Assembly: GCA_964539975.1 (NCBI GenBank) | Contig: CAZIKK010000009.1 | Location: 18,806-82,805 of the forward strand | From: 38-11 sp964539975 | Lineage (GTDB): Bacteria > Bacillota > Clostridia > Tissierellales > Dethiosulfatibacteraceae | Length of the DNA: 64,000 nt | Direction: 5' to 3' | In this document: in pieces, positions 34,495-43,749 of the stretch | How the letters are laid out: each line of letters starts with the position of its first letter | Numbering within the stretch: the first letter of the stretch is position 1 | Made by a program: the position numbers and the translations under genes | Notes under the pieces: generated by a model | The model's database searches: none | Told to the model about the DNA's origin: nothing | The model's input: only the letters and a program-made list of their open reading frames with translations

Positions 34495-35754
34495 TTAAAG
34501 TTTTTGAGGATTTGTGATTCTACCGGTTACAGCTGAAGCTGCTGCTACTGCTGGAGAAGCTAGATAGATTTCTGACTCTGAATGTCCCATTCTACCTACG
34601 AAATTTCTATTGGTTGTTGTGACCGCCTTCTCACCAGATGCCAAGATTCCCATATGCCCACCAAGACACGGTCCGCATGTTGGTGTGCTGACAATGGCTC
34701 CAGCCTCAATGAAAATTTCTGCCAATCCTTCTCTGATGCATTGAAGGTATATCTCCTGGGTAGCAGGAATGATAATTGTTCTAACTCGTTTATTCACCTT
34801 TCTGCCTTTTAATACCTCTGCTGCAACGCGCATATCATCGATTCTTCCATTTGTACAAGAACCTATCACCACTTGATCAATCGCTATATCTCCCGCTTCA
34901 TCCACCGTTCTAGTGTTTTCTGGAAGGTGTGGGAAAGCCACTGTTGGTTTTAGCACATTCAAATCAATTTGAATGGTTCGATCATATACCGCATCTTGAT
35001 CTGCTTCAAATATTTTCCATTGCTTGTCTGTTCTACCTGACATGTATGCAATGGTCTTATCATCTACTGGGAAAATTCCATTTTTTGCCCCAGCTTCAAT
35101 AGCCATATTCGACACAGTGAAGCGATCATCCATTGACAAAGCCTTCACCCCTTCACCTGTAAACTCAAGCGACTGATAAAGCGCTCCATCGACACCTATT
35201 TTCCCAATCAAATGTAAAATGACGTCCTTTCCGCTAACAAATTTATTTGGATTCCCGGATAATTCGACTTTGATTGCAGGAGGTACTTTTATCCAAGCTT
35301 TCCCCCTTGCCATGCCAGCAGCCATATCTGTGCTGCCCACACCCGTTGAAAAAGCGCCTAGGGCTCCATAAGTACAAGTATGAGAATCTGCCCCAATCAC
35401 CGTATCTCCTGCCACAACTATCCCTTTTTCAGGTAATAAGGCATGCTCAATTCCCATCTCGCCTACATCATAAAAATGTTTAATGTCTTGTTCGTCAGAA
35501 AAAGTTCTGCAAGTTTTGCACTGTTCCGCAGATTTGATATCTTTGTTTGGTGTGAAATGATCCAGTACAACAGCTACCTTTTCACTGTTAAACACTTTTT
35601 TTGCTCCCATTTTTACAAATTCTTTGATGGCAACAGGTGTGGTGATGTCATTCCCCAAAACCATGTCTAAATCAATCTCTACAAATTCGCCAGCTTGTAC
35701 AGCCTCTTTCCCGCAGTGGTCTGCCAATATTTTTTGTGTCATTGTCATGCCCAT
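34495..35754 (-). CDS. leuC: 3-isopropylmalate dehydratase, large subunit
   Basis: The aconitase-family 4Fe-4S subunit, 419 residues, the short form that pairs with a short LeuD. Visible are IGADSHTCTYGALGAFSTGVGSTD, the cluster cysteine in VIGSCTNGRIDDM and the pair TPTCGPCLGGHMG. The start ATG shares one base with the leuA stop (TAATG) and has GGAGG seven bases ahead, so the genes are translationally coupled. Confidence 0.96.
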   Translation of the reverse strand: MGMTMTQKILADHCGKEAVQAGEFVEIDLDMVLGNDITTPVAIKEFVKMGAKKVFNSEKVAVVLDHFTPNKDIKSAEQCKTCRTFSDEQDIKHFYDVGEMGIEHALLPEKGIVVAGDTVIGADSHTCTYGALGAFSTGVGSTDMAAGMARGKAWIKVPPAIKVELSGNPNKFVSGKDVILHLIGKIGVDGALYQSLEFTGEGVKALSMDDRFTVSNMAIEAGAKNGIFPVDDKTIAYMSGRTDKQWKIFEADQDAVYDRTIQIDLNVLKPTVAFPHLPENTRTVDEAGDIAIDQVVIGSCTNGRIDDMRVAAEVLKGRKVNKRVRTIIIPATQEIYLQCIREGLAEIFIEAGAIVSTPTCGPCLGGHMGILASGEKAVTTTNRNFVGRMGHSESEIYLASPAVAAASAVTGRITNPQKL

Positions 35755-37283
35755 TATATTGCCTCCTTGTTTTGAACTTCATTATAAATCATTTTATTGA
35801 CTGCATTGATATATGCCTTGACACTAGCTTCAACCACATCGGTAGAAAGACCTCTGCCCACATAGGCATGTCCGTTTTCTCTTAATTTGACCGTTGCATC
35901 TCCTAGTGCATCTTCTCCTTCTGTTACCGAGTTTAATGAATAGTCTTCTAACTTCAACTTTTTACCCACAATTTTCTCAATTGCCTGGAATGCCGCATCG
36001 ATAGGCCCATCTCCTGTAGCTACCTCTTCTTTGTGTCCATCTTTTGTCTTTAACGTAACGGCAGCCGTTGAAGTAATTGTGTTACCACTGTTGATGACAA
36101 ATCGTTCCAACTCGAACTCTCTGGGAATATCAATATTTTGTCTTGATACCAACGCATCTATATCTCGATCATAAACTTCCTTTTTCTTGTCTGCAATTTC
36201 TTTGAATTTTTTGAATGCTCGATCCAAATCCTCATTTGATAAATGATAGCCCATGGTAACCAATTTATCTCTAAAAGCATGTCTTCCAGAGTGTTTTCCC
36301 AATACAATCTTGTTCTGAGTCAATCCTACCGATTCTGGCGTCATGATTTCGTAAGTTTCTTTATTGCTCAATACGCCATGTTGGTGAATCCCAGATTCAT
36401 GAGCAAAGGCATTGGCTCCCACAATTGCTTTGTTAGGTTGGACCTTTACTCCTGTTATGCTGCTCAACAATTCACTGGCTCTCATGATCTGTGTGGTATC
36501 AATGTTGAACCCAAAGTCATACCGATCTTGTCTAGTGTTCACAGCCATCACAATCTCTTCTAAAGCCGCATTTCCAGCTCTTTCTCCAATGCCATTGATG
36601 GTGCATTCAATTTGAGTAGCTCCTGCTCTTATGGCTGCTAAAGAGTTGGCTACGCCAAGTCCCAAATCATTATGACAATGAACGGATATAGCTGCTTTTT
36701 CAAGCGCAGGACATTTATCTCTCAATGCCATTAAGAACTCATAGTATTCATCTGGCGTCGTATATCCAACCGTATCCGGGATGTTGATAGTTGTCGCTCC
36801 AGCATTGACCGCTCTGGTGAAAATTTTAGCCAAGAATTCCACATCACTCCTCGTTGCATCTTCCGCAGAAAATTCAACGTCTGAAACGTATTTGGCGGCA
36901 TACTTGACCATCTCTTCTGCTCGATCCAATACTTGTTCTGGAGACATCTTTAACTTATATGTCATGTGAATAGGTGAAGTGGCAATAAAGGTATGAATCC
37001 TAGGATTAGCTGCTTCCCGAATGCTTTCCCATGCCTTGTCAATATCTCCTTTTTCCGCCCTTGCGAGACTGGCAACAGATGATGTTTCTATCACAGAAGC
37101 AATTTCTTTTATTGCTGACAAGTCACCAGGTGATGCCGCTGCAAATCCTGCTTCTATGACATCGACTTTTAATCGCTCCAATTGTTTTGCCATTTGAATC
37201 TTCTCTTTAAGATTCATTGAACAGCCTGGCGATTGTTCTCCATCTCTCAAAGTTGTGTCGAAAATTTTAATTATTTGACTCAT
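35754..37283 (-). CDS. leuA: 2-isopropylmalate synthase
   Basis: Condenses acetyl-CoA with 2-oxoisovalerate, the first committed leucine step. The 509-residue protein shows IFDTTLRDGEQSPGCSMN, the TIM-barrel metal site VHCHNDLGLGVANSLAAI, and GERAGNAALEEI. The C-terminal LeuA regulatory domain (~380-509) is the leucine-feedback part. The start is MSQIIKI after TTGGGAGG; the ten-codon longer frame enters the T-box terminator region. It is under T-box control. No ilv genes are in the window. Confidence 0.97.
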   Translation of the reverse strand: MSQIIKIFDTTLRDGEQSPGCSMNLKEKIQMAKQLERLKVDVIEAGFAAASPGDLSAIKEIASVIETSSVASLARAEKGDIDKAWESIREAANPRIHTFIATSPIHMTYKLKMSPEQVLDRAEEMVKYAAKYVSDVEFSAEDATRSDVEFLAKIFTRAVNAGATTINIPDTVGYTTPDEYYEFLMALRDKCPALEKAAISVHCHNDLGLGVANSLAAIRAGATQIECTINGIGERAGNAALEEIVMAVNTRQDRYDFGFNIDTTQIMRASELLSSITGVKVQPNKAIVGANAFAHESGIHQHGVLSNKETYEIMTPESVGLTQNKIVLGKHSGRHAFRDKLVTMGYHLSNEDLDRAFKKFKEIADKKKEVYDRDIDALVSRQNIDIPREFELERFVINSGNTITSTAAVTLKTKDGHKEEVATGDGPIDAAFQAIEKIVGKKLKLEDYSLNSVTEGEDALGDATVKLRENGHAYVGRGLSTDVVEASVKAYINAVNKMIYNEVQNKEAI

Positions 37284-37315
37284 GTTGATCCTCCCAATTT
37301 TTCTTGAAACCAAAA

Positions 37316-37590
37316 AACCCGTCTCTGACTTATGTCAGAGACGGGTTATACCCGCGGTACCACTCTGTTTGTTTTATTAGGCACAATAATAGCCCAAAAA
37401 ACCTCTCTATTTGAGTTCTATCAAACTCTCAGCCTTTAACGGGACACACGTATTCTTCTACTGTTTTCAAAGAATCTGCTCTGGAGCGAGTGTATCTTCA
37501 CGGCCGTATCGACTCTCACCACCGTCGACTCTCTGAAACTCGCCTTATGAAAACTTTTTTCTCCATCTTTGCATTTTGATTTCTTAATTG
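37316..37590 (-). promoter_or_regulatory. T-box riboswitch leader of the leu operon
   Basis: The minus strand has the canonical core ACAGAGTGGTACCGCGGG (37351-37368) and a long terminator stem AACCCGTCTCTGAC/GTCAGAGACGGGTT followed by six T residues. A stem I region lies upstream. A CTC triplet (37488-37490, in GATACACTCGC) is a candidate leucine specifier. Uncharged tRNA-Leu would switch on leuACDB. Confidence 0.92.
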
Positions 37591-37596
37591 ATTGTG

Positions 37597-37626
37597 ATTT
37601 TAGCACACAAGTACTTCAGCTGTCAA
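37597..37626 (-). promoter_or_regulatory. Promoter of the leu operon T-box
   Basis: Minus-strand TTGACA and TAAAAT are 18 bases apart, just before the T-box leader; divergent from cinA. Confidence 0.75.
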
Positions 37627-37656
37627 CATTATTTTATTTTCTTTGTGAAATTATGC

Positions 37657-37662
37657 TATAAT
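37657..37662 (+). promoter_or_regulatory. Putative -10 box of cinA
   Basis: An exact TATAAT lies 64 bases ahead of the cinA start. No convincing -35 box is seen 16-18 bases upstream. Confidence 0.4.
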
Positions 37663-37725
37663 GAGTTAGGTTTCTCTCAACAAGAACCCTATAAAATTCG
37701 ATCATATTATGAAGGACGTGACATC

Positions 37726-38955
37726 ATGAACACTGAAATACTATGCTTTGGATCCGAATTGTTACATGGAGATATTGTTAACTCAAATGCCGCTTATTTG
37801 TCTAAAAAATTGGCCGAGATAGGCATTAACGTCTATTACCATTCTGTGGTTGGAGATAATCACCAGCGAATGGAAGAAGCTTTTCGCATTGCCTTTGAAC
37901 GAGTGGATTTGGTCATCTGCACGGGTGGCTTAGGCCCTACACAAGATGACATCACCAAAGAAATATTGGCAAGATACCATGGACAACCTATGCAATTTGA
38001 CCCAGCTAGCCTAGAACACGTAAAACACATTTATCGTCGATTAAATCGGCCCATGCCTGAAAGCAATTTAAGACAAGCTTATTTCCCGCAAGGTTCTCAC
38101 ATTTTGCCCAATCCTTTTGGGACAGCAAATGGATGCTATCTTAAAAAGAATGGAAAAATCGCTATCTTGCTTCCAGGACCACCTAAAGAAATGATTCCCA
38201 TGTTTGAAAATCATGCTTTGCCATTGCTCATGCCCTATTCCGATGGTGTTATTCAAGGAAGAAAATACGTCGTGACTGGTTTAGGTGAATCGACCACTGA
38301 AGAAAGGATTATGGACCTTGTTACACACCAATCCAATCCTACTATTGCCACTTTTGCCGGCAATGGACGAGTCATTGTGCGTGTCACAGCAAAAGCCAAA
38401 GATGCCTCTTCCTGTGATTTGCTGTTAGATCCCATTGAAACTGAATTATTGGATCGACTCCGTGGACACATCTATATCACCGAAACAATGGATCCAGCCA
38501 CACATACAGCTAATCGATTGATAGAAAAAAACCTCACTTTAGCTCTTGCTGAATCCTGCACTGGAGGTTTGCTTGCATCCAAGTTAACGGCTTGTCCCGG
38601 CATCTCTTCTGTGTTTCTTCAGGGTTATATCACCTACAGCAATACTTCGAAAATCCAAACATTGGGTGTGCGAGAAGAAACGATTGAAACTTACGGAGCT
38701 GTCAGCTCACAAACAGCCGTAGAAATGGCACAAGGAGCCCTTTCAAAGGCAGGCTCTCAAATCGGGGTTGCCATCACTGGCATTGCTGGTCCCTCTGGAG
38801 GGACACTTGACAAACCTGTAGGGCTCGTTTATGTGGCTGTTGTTTATCAGGATCAAATTGTGGTAAAAACACTCAATTATCCCGGTACAAGAGAAGTTGT
38901 GCGTGAACGTTCCGCTGTTGCTGCCCTTGATATTCTTAATCATTTACTCAAATAG
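37726..38955 (+). CDS. cinA: CinA-family protein (competence/damage-inducible; NMN deamidase type)
   Basis: A 409-residue two-domain protein. The N-terminal domain is MoaB/MogA-like (ILCFGSELLHGDIVNSNAAYLSKKL; ICTGGLGPTQDDITKE; LLPGPPKEMIPMF). The C-terminal ~155-residue domain is the PncC nicotinamide-nucleotide amidase (LALAESCTGGLLASKLTACPG; AITGIAGPSGGTLDKPVGLVYVA). CinA recycles NMN to NaMN and may also hydrolyse ADP-ribose. The start is MNTEIL; the upstream in-frame extension of 46 codons covers the -10 box and is rejected. The ribosome site (GAAGGA) is modest. The LytTR regulator gene follows by 11 bases. Confidence 0.93.
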   Translation: MNTEILCFGSELLHGDIVNSNAAYLSKKLAEIGINVYYHSVVGDNHQRMEEAFRIAFERVDLVICTGGLGPTQDDITKEILARYHGQPMQFDPASLEHVKHIYRRLNRPMPESNLRQAYFPQGSHILPNPFGTANGCYLKKNGKIAILLPGPPKEMIPMFENHALPLLMPYSDGVIQGRKYVVTGLGESTTEERIMDLVTHQSNPTIATFAGNGRVIVRVTAKAKDASSCDLLLDPIETELLDRLRGHIYITETMDPATHTANRLIEKNLTLALAESCTGGLLASKLTACPGISSVFLQGYITYSNTSKIQTLGVREETIETYGAVSSQTAVEMAQGALSKAGSQIGVAITGIAGPSGGTLDKPVGLVYVAVVYQDQIVVKTLNYPGTREVVRERSAVAALDILNHLLK

Positions 38956-38966
38956 GAGGCAGTCAG

Positions 38967-39692
38967 ATGGATATTAGATTATTGGTATGTGACGATAATC
39001 ATTACAAACAAAATCCTATCAAAGACTACTTGCAAGAATTTTCGTCGGTCAAAGACCACCATTTCATCATCGATCATTCCTGTAATGGCTCCCATATTTT
39101 AGAACTACATGAAAAGAAAAGATATCATATGTTGTTTCTTGACATCGATTCCAGAGATGGACTAAGCGGTCTTGATGTAGCTCGGAAGATTAGAGAAAAA
39201 GATGAACAAATCTTGATTGTTTTCATTAGTGCCTACGCAGATTATACGCATCAAGCTTTTAAGTATTTTGCTTTCAATTACATCATCAAACCCATTGACA
39301 AGGCTTTCTTTTTCAAAATGATGCAACGAGCCATATCCTTGGTTATTTCTCGCTACCAACTGCGAGATCGGCTAAGCATCGTGCTAAATGACGGCAACTA
39401 TATACATAAAATTTTATATGACCATATCCTATATGCTGAGAAACAAGGCAAACGCTTATGTTTGAAACTCGAAAATCAAACCGTTTTGTGCCCTGTCATA
39501 ACACTGACCTCCTTTGAGCAAATGGTGGAGCCTGGCTATTTTGTGAGATGCCACAAAAGTTTCATTGTCAATCCATACAAAATTAGACGCATTGATCAAA
39601 GTGAATTGGAAATCCATGGCGCAAACTCCTTGATTCCAATTGGCAGAAAATATCGCCAAACTTTGAATAAAGTTCTCTTAAACATTATATGA
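38967..39692 (+). CDS. LytTR-family response regulator (orphan)
   Basis: A 241-residue AgrA/LytR-type regulator. The receiver domain (1-~125) has the acidic pair D9-D10, phosphoacceptor D59 in MLFLDID, and lysine in FNYIIKPID. The LytTR DNA-binding domain (~140-241) has IHKILYDHILYAEKQGKRL and PGYFVRCHKSFIVNPYKIRRID. No sensor kinase gene is within the window, so the partner is elsewhere or lacking. It follows cinA by 11 bases with a GGAGG site, and precedes a 350-base intergenic region with two similar promoter-like elements and then an ABC-2 exporter operon, a common target of such regulators. Confidence 0.92.
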   Translation: MDIRLLVCDDNHYKQNPIKDYLQEFSSVKDHHFIIDHSCNGSHILELHEKKRYHMLFLDIDSRDGLSGLDVARKIREKDEQILIVFISAYADYTHQAFKYFAFNYIIKPIDKAFFFKMMQRAISLVISRYQLRDRLSIVLNDGNYIHKILYDHILYAEKQGKRLCLKLENQTVLCPVITLTSFEQMVEPGYFVRCHKSFIVNPYKIRRIDQSELEIHGANSLIPIGRKYRQTLNKVLLNII

Positions 39693-39770
39693 AATTTGTC
39701 ATTATAAGTGGATTGTTTTCGCGTCTTCGTGTTGTTTAAGACTCATTTCGTGCCGTTTGCATCTCAAATA

Positions 39771-39799
39771 TTGAATTGGTTACAACCTTGATATAAGAT
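39771..39799 (+). promoter_or_regulatory. Promoter-like element, copy 1
   Basis: TTGAAT and TAAGAT are 17 bases apart. The core TTGATATAAGATAACATTA recurs at 39977-39995 with two changes, ahead of the exporter operon. Confidence 0.55.
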
Positions 39800-39879
39800 A
39801 ACATTAAGCATAAATGATGCTGACCAACCAAGGTTGTCGTCGGACACATCTAAAAAAACACTCAATTGAGTGTTTTTTT
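39782..39879 (+). ncRNA. Possible small RNA or attenuated leader
   Basis: A promoter-like element is followed about 60 bases later by a perfect terminator. Within it are distant arms ACAACCTTG (39782) and CAAGGTTGT (39829) and a small stem AGCAT/ATGCT. No frame with a ribosome site was found. If transcription starts near 39806, a transcript of ~75 bases would result. It lies between the LytTR gene and the exporter operon. It could equally be only the tail of the cinA-lytTR transcript. Confidence 0.35.
39852..39879. terminator. Perfect terminator hairpin
   Basis: A 28-base perfect palindrome with seven A residues, ACACTCAATTGAGTGT, then T residues. It ends any transcript from cinA-lytTR or from the element at 39771. 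Confidence 0.9.
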
Positions 39880-39964
39880 TAGATTAATTGAAAAACGAAC
39901 AGTCAAATCACGTCATCTTGACAACATTCTTTTTCATTTAAGATATTATTCATTTTCTCTATGA

Positions 39965-39996
39965 AACAACCTAGACTTGATGTAAAATAACATTAG
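39965..39996 (+). promoter_or_regulatory. Promoter-like element, copy 2, ahead of the exporter operon
   Basis: The core TTGATGTAAAATAACATTA repeats the element at 39786-39804. TAAAAT serves as -10, and no good -35 is seen, which fits an activated promoter. AACAACCT precedes it, again like copy 1 (ACAACCT). Confidence 0.45.
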
Positions 39997-40039
39997 AAAT
40001 TAATTAAGGAGGTAGCGGATCATTCCGCTGTAACTATTT

Positions 40040-41323
40040 ATGAATAAAAAAATAATTGCAGGTATCCTCATTGTTGCCCTTATCATCATTGCAGTCTTTT
40101 TTCTCTTTCCACGAACGCCTTCTTCACCTATTGCATCACTCACACCTTTTGAAAAACTGGAAATGGTGTTGCAACAACAAACCCAACTTCAAGATATTGA
40201 TTCAGAAACTCGTTTTCGTATCGACATTTCAACCTCGGATCCTTCTCTAACGGGGATCGCTTCTCTTTTGTCAGAAGTAGATTTTGTCTTTCGTTCCAAA
40301 CAAAGCCTTTCAGACACCCAAAATATTAAAGCTGAAAGCATTTTATCCCTCATTTATCAAGATAGTCCTGCCCTTACTCTAAATACCTATATGGATTCTG
40401 AACAAATTGTTTTAAAGTCAAATGACTTGTTTTCCAAAGCTTTCTATCTTAGTTTTGATCAATACGAATCTTTCTTGAGCTCTACTCAAATGCCTGTTCA
40501 GTTTGAATTGGAACGCATAATTGAAAGGTCATTAGCTTTTCAAGAAGAGTTCTACCGTCTTGAAGGAACACCTGGTTATGAATCCTTTGACCAAGACAAG
40601 TATCGAGATATGATTGAATCCGGACTCTCAGAAATTCTATCAGAAACCGAACCATTTGAGATAACCATTGACGATGGAAGCAGCACTCAAAAAGTGCTTC
40701 TCTCTGGACTTGCTCTTCGTTTTAACGATGCCCAACTAGCGGAATTCTTGCTTCCCATATTGCGAGAAGCTCAAACCGATGAAGGACTCAAGCAAGTTTT
40801 GGTTTCAAAGTTGGACACATTATTGGCCTTCTCAGTAGATCTATATGCGATAGATAGCGAGACTCTTGGTACTGCAAATCCTCACGATGAAATATCGGAT
40901 TTACTGGACAATTTTGAATCCGGATACGAAGAATATATCGAAGATATCATTACCCAATTGGAATATCATCAAGCTAATTCTCAATCCCAAAAATTCCAAG
41001 TGGATTGGATCATTGGCATTAATCAAGAAGGGTTTGCCGTTTACCAGGATTTACAAGTCGATATGGATACGGGTGAGGTCTTCTTCCAAACAGACCATTT
41101 GTCTTTCCATTTTAATACCATCTTGCATCAAATCAACACACCTTTGGTTTTTTCTGATTATTCAGAAGCAGTCGATGAAGGCATCAACTTAGTCTCACTG
41201 ATGGAAAACCCAGATTCAATGGAGTCCCAGATGGTGATGATGCAACTATATGGTTCCGTCATGCAACGAATGTCCACAAATCCTTTGTTCATGCAAATCA
41301 TTCAAGAAATCGGAGTCTACTAG
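40040..41323 (+). CDS. Unrecognised membrane-anchored protein of the exporter operon
   Basis: I do not recognise this family. The 427-residue product begins MNKKIIAGILIVALIIIAVFFLF, an N-terminal signal anchor without lipobox cysteine, then a long acidic, cysteine-free extracytoplasmic domain with mixed strands and helices (e.g. FRIDISTSDPSLTGIASL; VDWIIGINQEGFAVYQDLQVDM). It is rich in S, D, E and Q. Four bases separate it from the first ABC-2 permease, so it is the first gene of that operon and could act as a substrate-binding, accessory or sensing component. A GGAGG lies about 25 bases before the ATG, leaving the start uncertain. Confidence 0.75.
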   Translation: MNKKIIAGILIVALIIIAVFFLFPRTPSSPIASLTPFEKLEMVLQQQTQLQDIDSETRFRIDISTSDPSLTGIASLLSEVDFVFRSKQSLSDTQNIKAESILSLIYQDSPALTLNTYMDSEQIVLKSNDLFSKAFYLSFDQYESFLSSTQMPVQFELERIIERSLAFQEEFYRLEGTPGYESFDQDKYRDMIESGLSEILSETEPFEITIDDGSSTQKVLLSGLALRFNDAQLAEFLLPILREAQTDEGLKQVLVSKLDTLLAFSVDLYAIDSETLGTANPHDEISDLLDNFESGYEEYIEDIITQLEYHQANSQSQKFQVDWIIGINQEGFAVYQDLQVDMDTGEVFFQTDHLSFHFNTILHQINTPLVFSDYSEAVDEGINLVSLMENPDSMESQMVMMQLYGSVMQRMSTNPLFMQIIQEIGVY

Positions 41324-41326
41324 CCC

Positions 41327-42544
41327 ATGTTGAGAAAAGAATGGTTATTGATCCAGTTTAATCTTAAAAGTGTTGTGATGGATCTCAGAAAAGTTCTACT
41401 TCTTTTTGTTCTGCCAACCATTGTTTTCTTAATTATAGGTGTGTTTTTGACTACTCAAAAAAATATCGATCACCCCACAGATAAAATTTCCATCGGCATT
41501 GTCGACCTAGAGCAATCCGCTATCAGCCACATGCTGATGGAAAACATTACAGAAGAAACAACCTTGGCCAACCTTATTGATTTTCTGCATCTAGATTGGC
41601 CTGAAGCAGAAAGAACCTTAAAGAATGGTGAAATCACTGCTTTTGTAGTCATTCCTGAAAACTTTTCCACGGGCTTATTGCAGATGGAAAACCCACCGCT
41701 TCAAGTGGTTTATGATGGCAAACAGTCTATCGAGTTTTTTATTATTCACCAAACCGTTGAAAGCTTTTCAAAGTATGTCACTTATGTGGAGATTTGCACC
41801 GCTTCACAATACTATGCCCTCATCGATCTTGGCTTTTCTTCCTCAGAAGCACTAGCCATCAACGACAGGGTTTCTTTTCAGCTCATCATGGATACTTTAG
41901 GCAGAAAAAACTTGTTTTCCACTACACCTATTTACGATTTCCCTTCTGTCTCCTCCTTTGTTTACCATGGTGTTTCTATTTTGACCTTGATCATGTTTTA
42001 TACAGCTACTCTCGGTGCCTTGAGCCTATTAGATGAAAAACAATTGAAAATTGTCTCTCGGGTTCGCCTTTCTTCTGTTGGTCTTTTTCGATATTATCTT
42101 TTCAAAGTGTTGGTCTATGCATCCATCACTACCTTTTGGATGTTTGGCATGGTATTATTTATTCAAAAAATGCTGTCGCTTTCAACTAACTTACTGTTAC
42201 TGTTTTTATTCATATCCATGACAAGTTTCTGTTTGAATGCTTTTTTTCTCATTATTTCTGAATGGATTGGGAATCGAGAAAGCTATTTGAGTTTTTCCTC
42301 TTTTTTAATCGTTGTTTTCGCTTTTATTGGGGGCACTTTTTTTCCAGTGGTGCTTCTACCTTACACATTGAAAACCGTGACAAGTTTTAGTCCCAACTTA
42401 ATCGTCGCTAAGCAGATTATTTTTGGATTGAATGGCCAATTGTCTGCAGAAGCTACAGGTTTTTGGTCAGCAGCTATGTTCATGGTAGGGCTCTTGCTCA
42501 TCAAACTATCCTCCCAATTGGGAAAACGGGAGGGTTCACTATGA
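41327..42544 (+). CDS. ABC-2 type exporter permease, subunit 1
   Basis: A 405-residue membrane protein. One N-terminal helix (LLLFVLPTIVFLIIGVFL) is followed by an extracytoplasmic domain (~45-200), then five or six helices (VSILTLIMFYTATLGALSLL ... FIGGTFFPVVLLPYTLKTV). This is the ABC2_membrane_3/YhaP-like layout of drug, peptide or sodium exporters. ATGA overlap with the next permease gene means tight coupling. It would form a heterodimer with subunit 2, powered by the ATPase at 43739-44452. Confidence 0.9.
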   Translation: MLRKEWLLIQFNLKSVVMDLRKVLLLFVLPTIVFLIIGVFLTTQKNIDHPTDKISIGIVDLEQSAISHMLMENITEETTLANLIDFLHLDWPEAERTLKNGEITAFVVIPENFSTGLLQMENPPLQVVYDGKQSIEFFIIHQTVESFSKYVTYVEICTASQYYALIDLGFSSSEALAINDRVSFQLIMDTLGRKNLFSTTPIYDFPSVSSFVYHGVSILTLIMFYTATLGALSLLDEKQLKIVSRVRLSSVGLFRYYLFKVLVYASITTFWMFGMVLFIQKMLSLSTNLLLLFLFISMTSFCLNAFFLIISEWIGNRESYLSFSSFLIVVFAFIGGTFFPVVLLPYTLKTVTSFSPNLIVAKQIIFGLNGQLSAEATGFWSAAMFMVGLLLIKLSSQLGKREGSL

Positions 42545-43749
42545 AGCACATGATCTTACTTCGTTTTAAGCTGTTCTTTGTTAAAAAATCTCTGGTTTTA
42601 CTTTTCTTGGTATTCCCTTTATTGTTTTCATTTGTCTCGTTAAACTATATTCAATCTGATGATTTTGAGATCAAAACCACCATCGGAATCGTCGATCAAG
42701 ATCAAACTCCTTTTTCAAGAAATATTCTTAATCGCCTCCAGTCAGATCCTCGATTGATGGTGATTGAAACCAGTGAATCCGAAGGACTTGATTCTCTTAA
42801 ATCTGAAAGAATCGTTGGACTCTATTATTTGCTTCCAGGTTTTCAAGAGAATGTCCTCCGTGGTCACACCTTCAATCTAATCGAGGTTCAGTATCTGGCT
42901 GACAATTATACGGCACCCGGCATAACCGACTTGATCACGCCGCATTTTCTTTTGGACATTCTAAAGGAAAAAACCATCCATCAGGTTTCTAGGCTTGCAT
43001 TCTCAGAAAACCCTGATACCCTTCCTGTGTTTCGTGAGCTTTTTGATTCCTATACCCTTCGATATGAAGCTAGTGAACAATTTACTCTGGATGTTTTGCT
43101 GACAACCGTCGATTCTTCAAGCCAAACGCCTTTGTTCAGTACTTCAAAAGCTATTGTTATTCGCTATTTTATCAGTATTATTTTCATGTTCTTGGCCATC
43201 GCTGGTTTCTACCTTGCCATGCAAACCAATATTGATCAAGAACAAGGCATTTTGAATCGAATCCGACTGACCCCCAATGGCCTTATCCACTATTTCTTCG
43301 GCAATCTAATCGGTGTCTTTGGGCTGATTTTCATAATGGGACTTCTCCAAGTTCTGCTGTTAAAATGGATGTTTTTTTCCTATGTGCCTTTATTGGAACT
43401 CGTCTTTTATCTTGCTTTGTTTGCTTTATCTATCTCATTGTCCTCTCTGATTTTGGCGAAATGTTTTAAAAGAAGAAGCGATTTTCAGAGCGCCATTCCC
43501 TATCTTCTGATTGGGATGTGGTTTTTCGGCGGCTGGCTATATAGTGACACCATCTTGAACGCTAAAGCGGCTTTCTTTTATGGCATTATCCCCGGTTCCT
43601 TAATCAAAGACCATTTGCTAGCTGTATTTTTGACTGGGACAGCTCATGTTCAGCTTGAGGCTCTCCTAATCGAAGGTGGTCTTCAGAGCGCCATGATCTT
43701 TTTGTTGTACTTTTTGACAAGAAAGGAGTTTAAACGCGATGCTAATTAA
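42541..43749 (+). CDS. ABC-2 type exporter permease, subunit 2
   Basis: A 402-residue membrane protein of the same layout as its neighbour: helix LVLLFLVFPLLFSFVSL, external domain (~45-205), then helices from YFISIIFMFLAIAGFYLAM to FFYGIIPGSLI. Both subunits carry a matching IGIVDxxQ motif after the first helix (ISIGIVDLEQSA and TIGIVDQDQTP), showing they are paralogues. The start is ATG at 42541 overlapping the previous stop; a longer frame inside the previous gene is discounted. Confidence 0.9.
   Translation: MKHMILLRFKLFFVKKSLVLLFLVFPLLFSFVSLNYIQSDDFEIKTTIGIVDQDQTPFSRNILNRLQSDPRLMVIETSESEGLDSLKSERIVGLYYLLPGFQENVLRGHTFNLIEVQYLADNYTAPGITDLITPHFLLDILKEKTIHQVSRLAFSENPDTLPVFRELFDSYTLRYEASEQFTLDVLLTTVDSSSQTPLFSTSKAIVIRYFISIIFMFLAIAGFYLAMQTNIDQEQGILNRIRLTPNGLIHYFFGNLIGVFGLIFIMGLLQVLLLKWMFFSYVPLLELVFYLALFALSISLSSLILAKCFKRRSDFQSAIPYLLIGMWFFGGWLYSDTILNAKAAFFYGIIPGSLIKDHLLAVFLTGTAHVQLEALLIEGGLQSAMIFLLYFLTRKEFKRDAN

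Noticed and set aside
41327..43749. Two-component sensor within the exporter operon
   Set aside because: Both genes have ABC-2 permease topology and no histidine kinase motifs.
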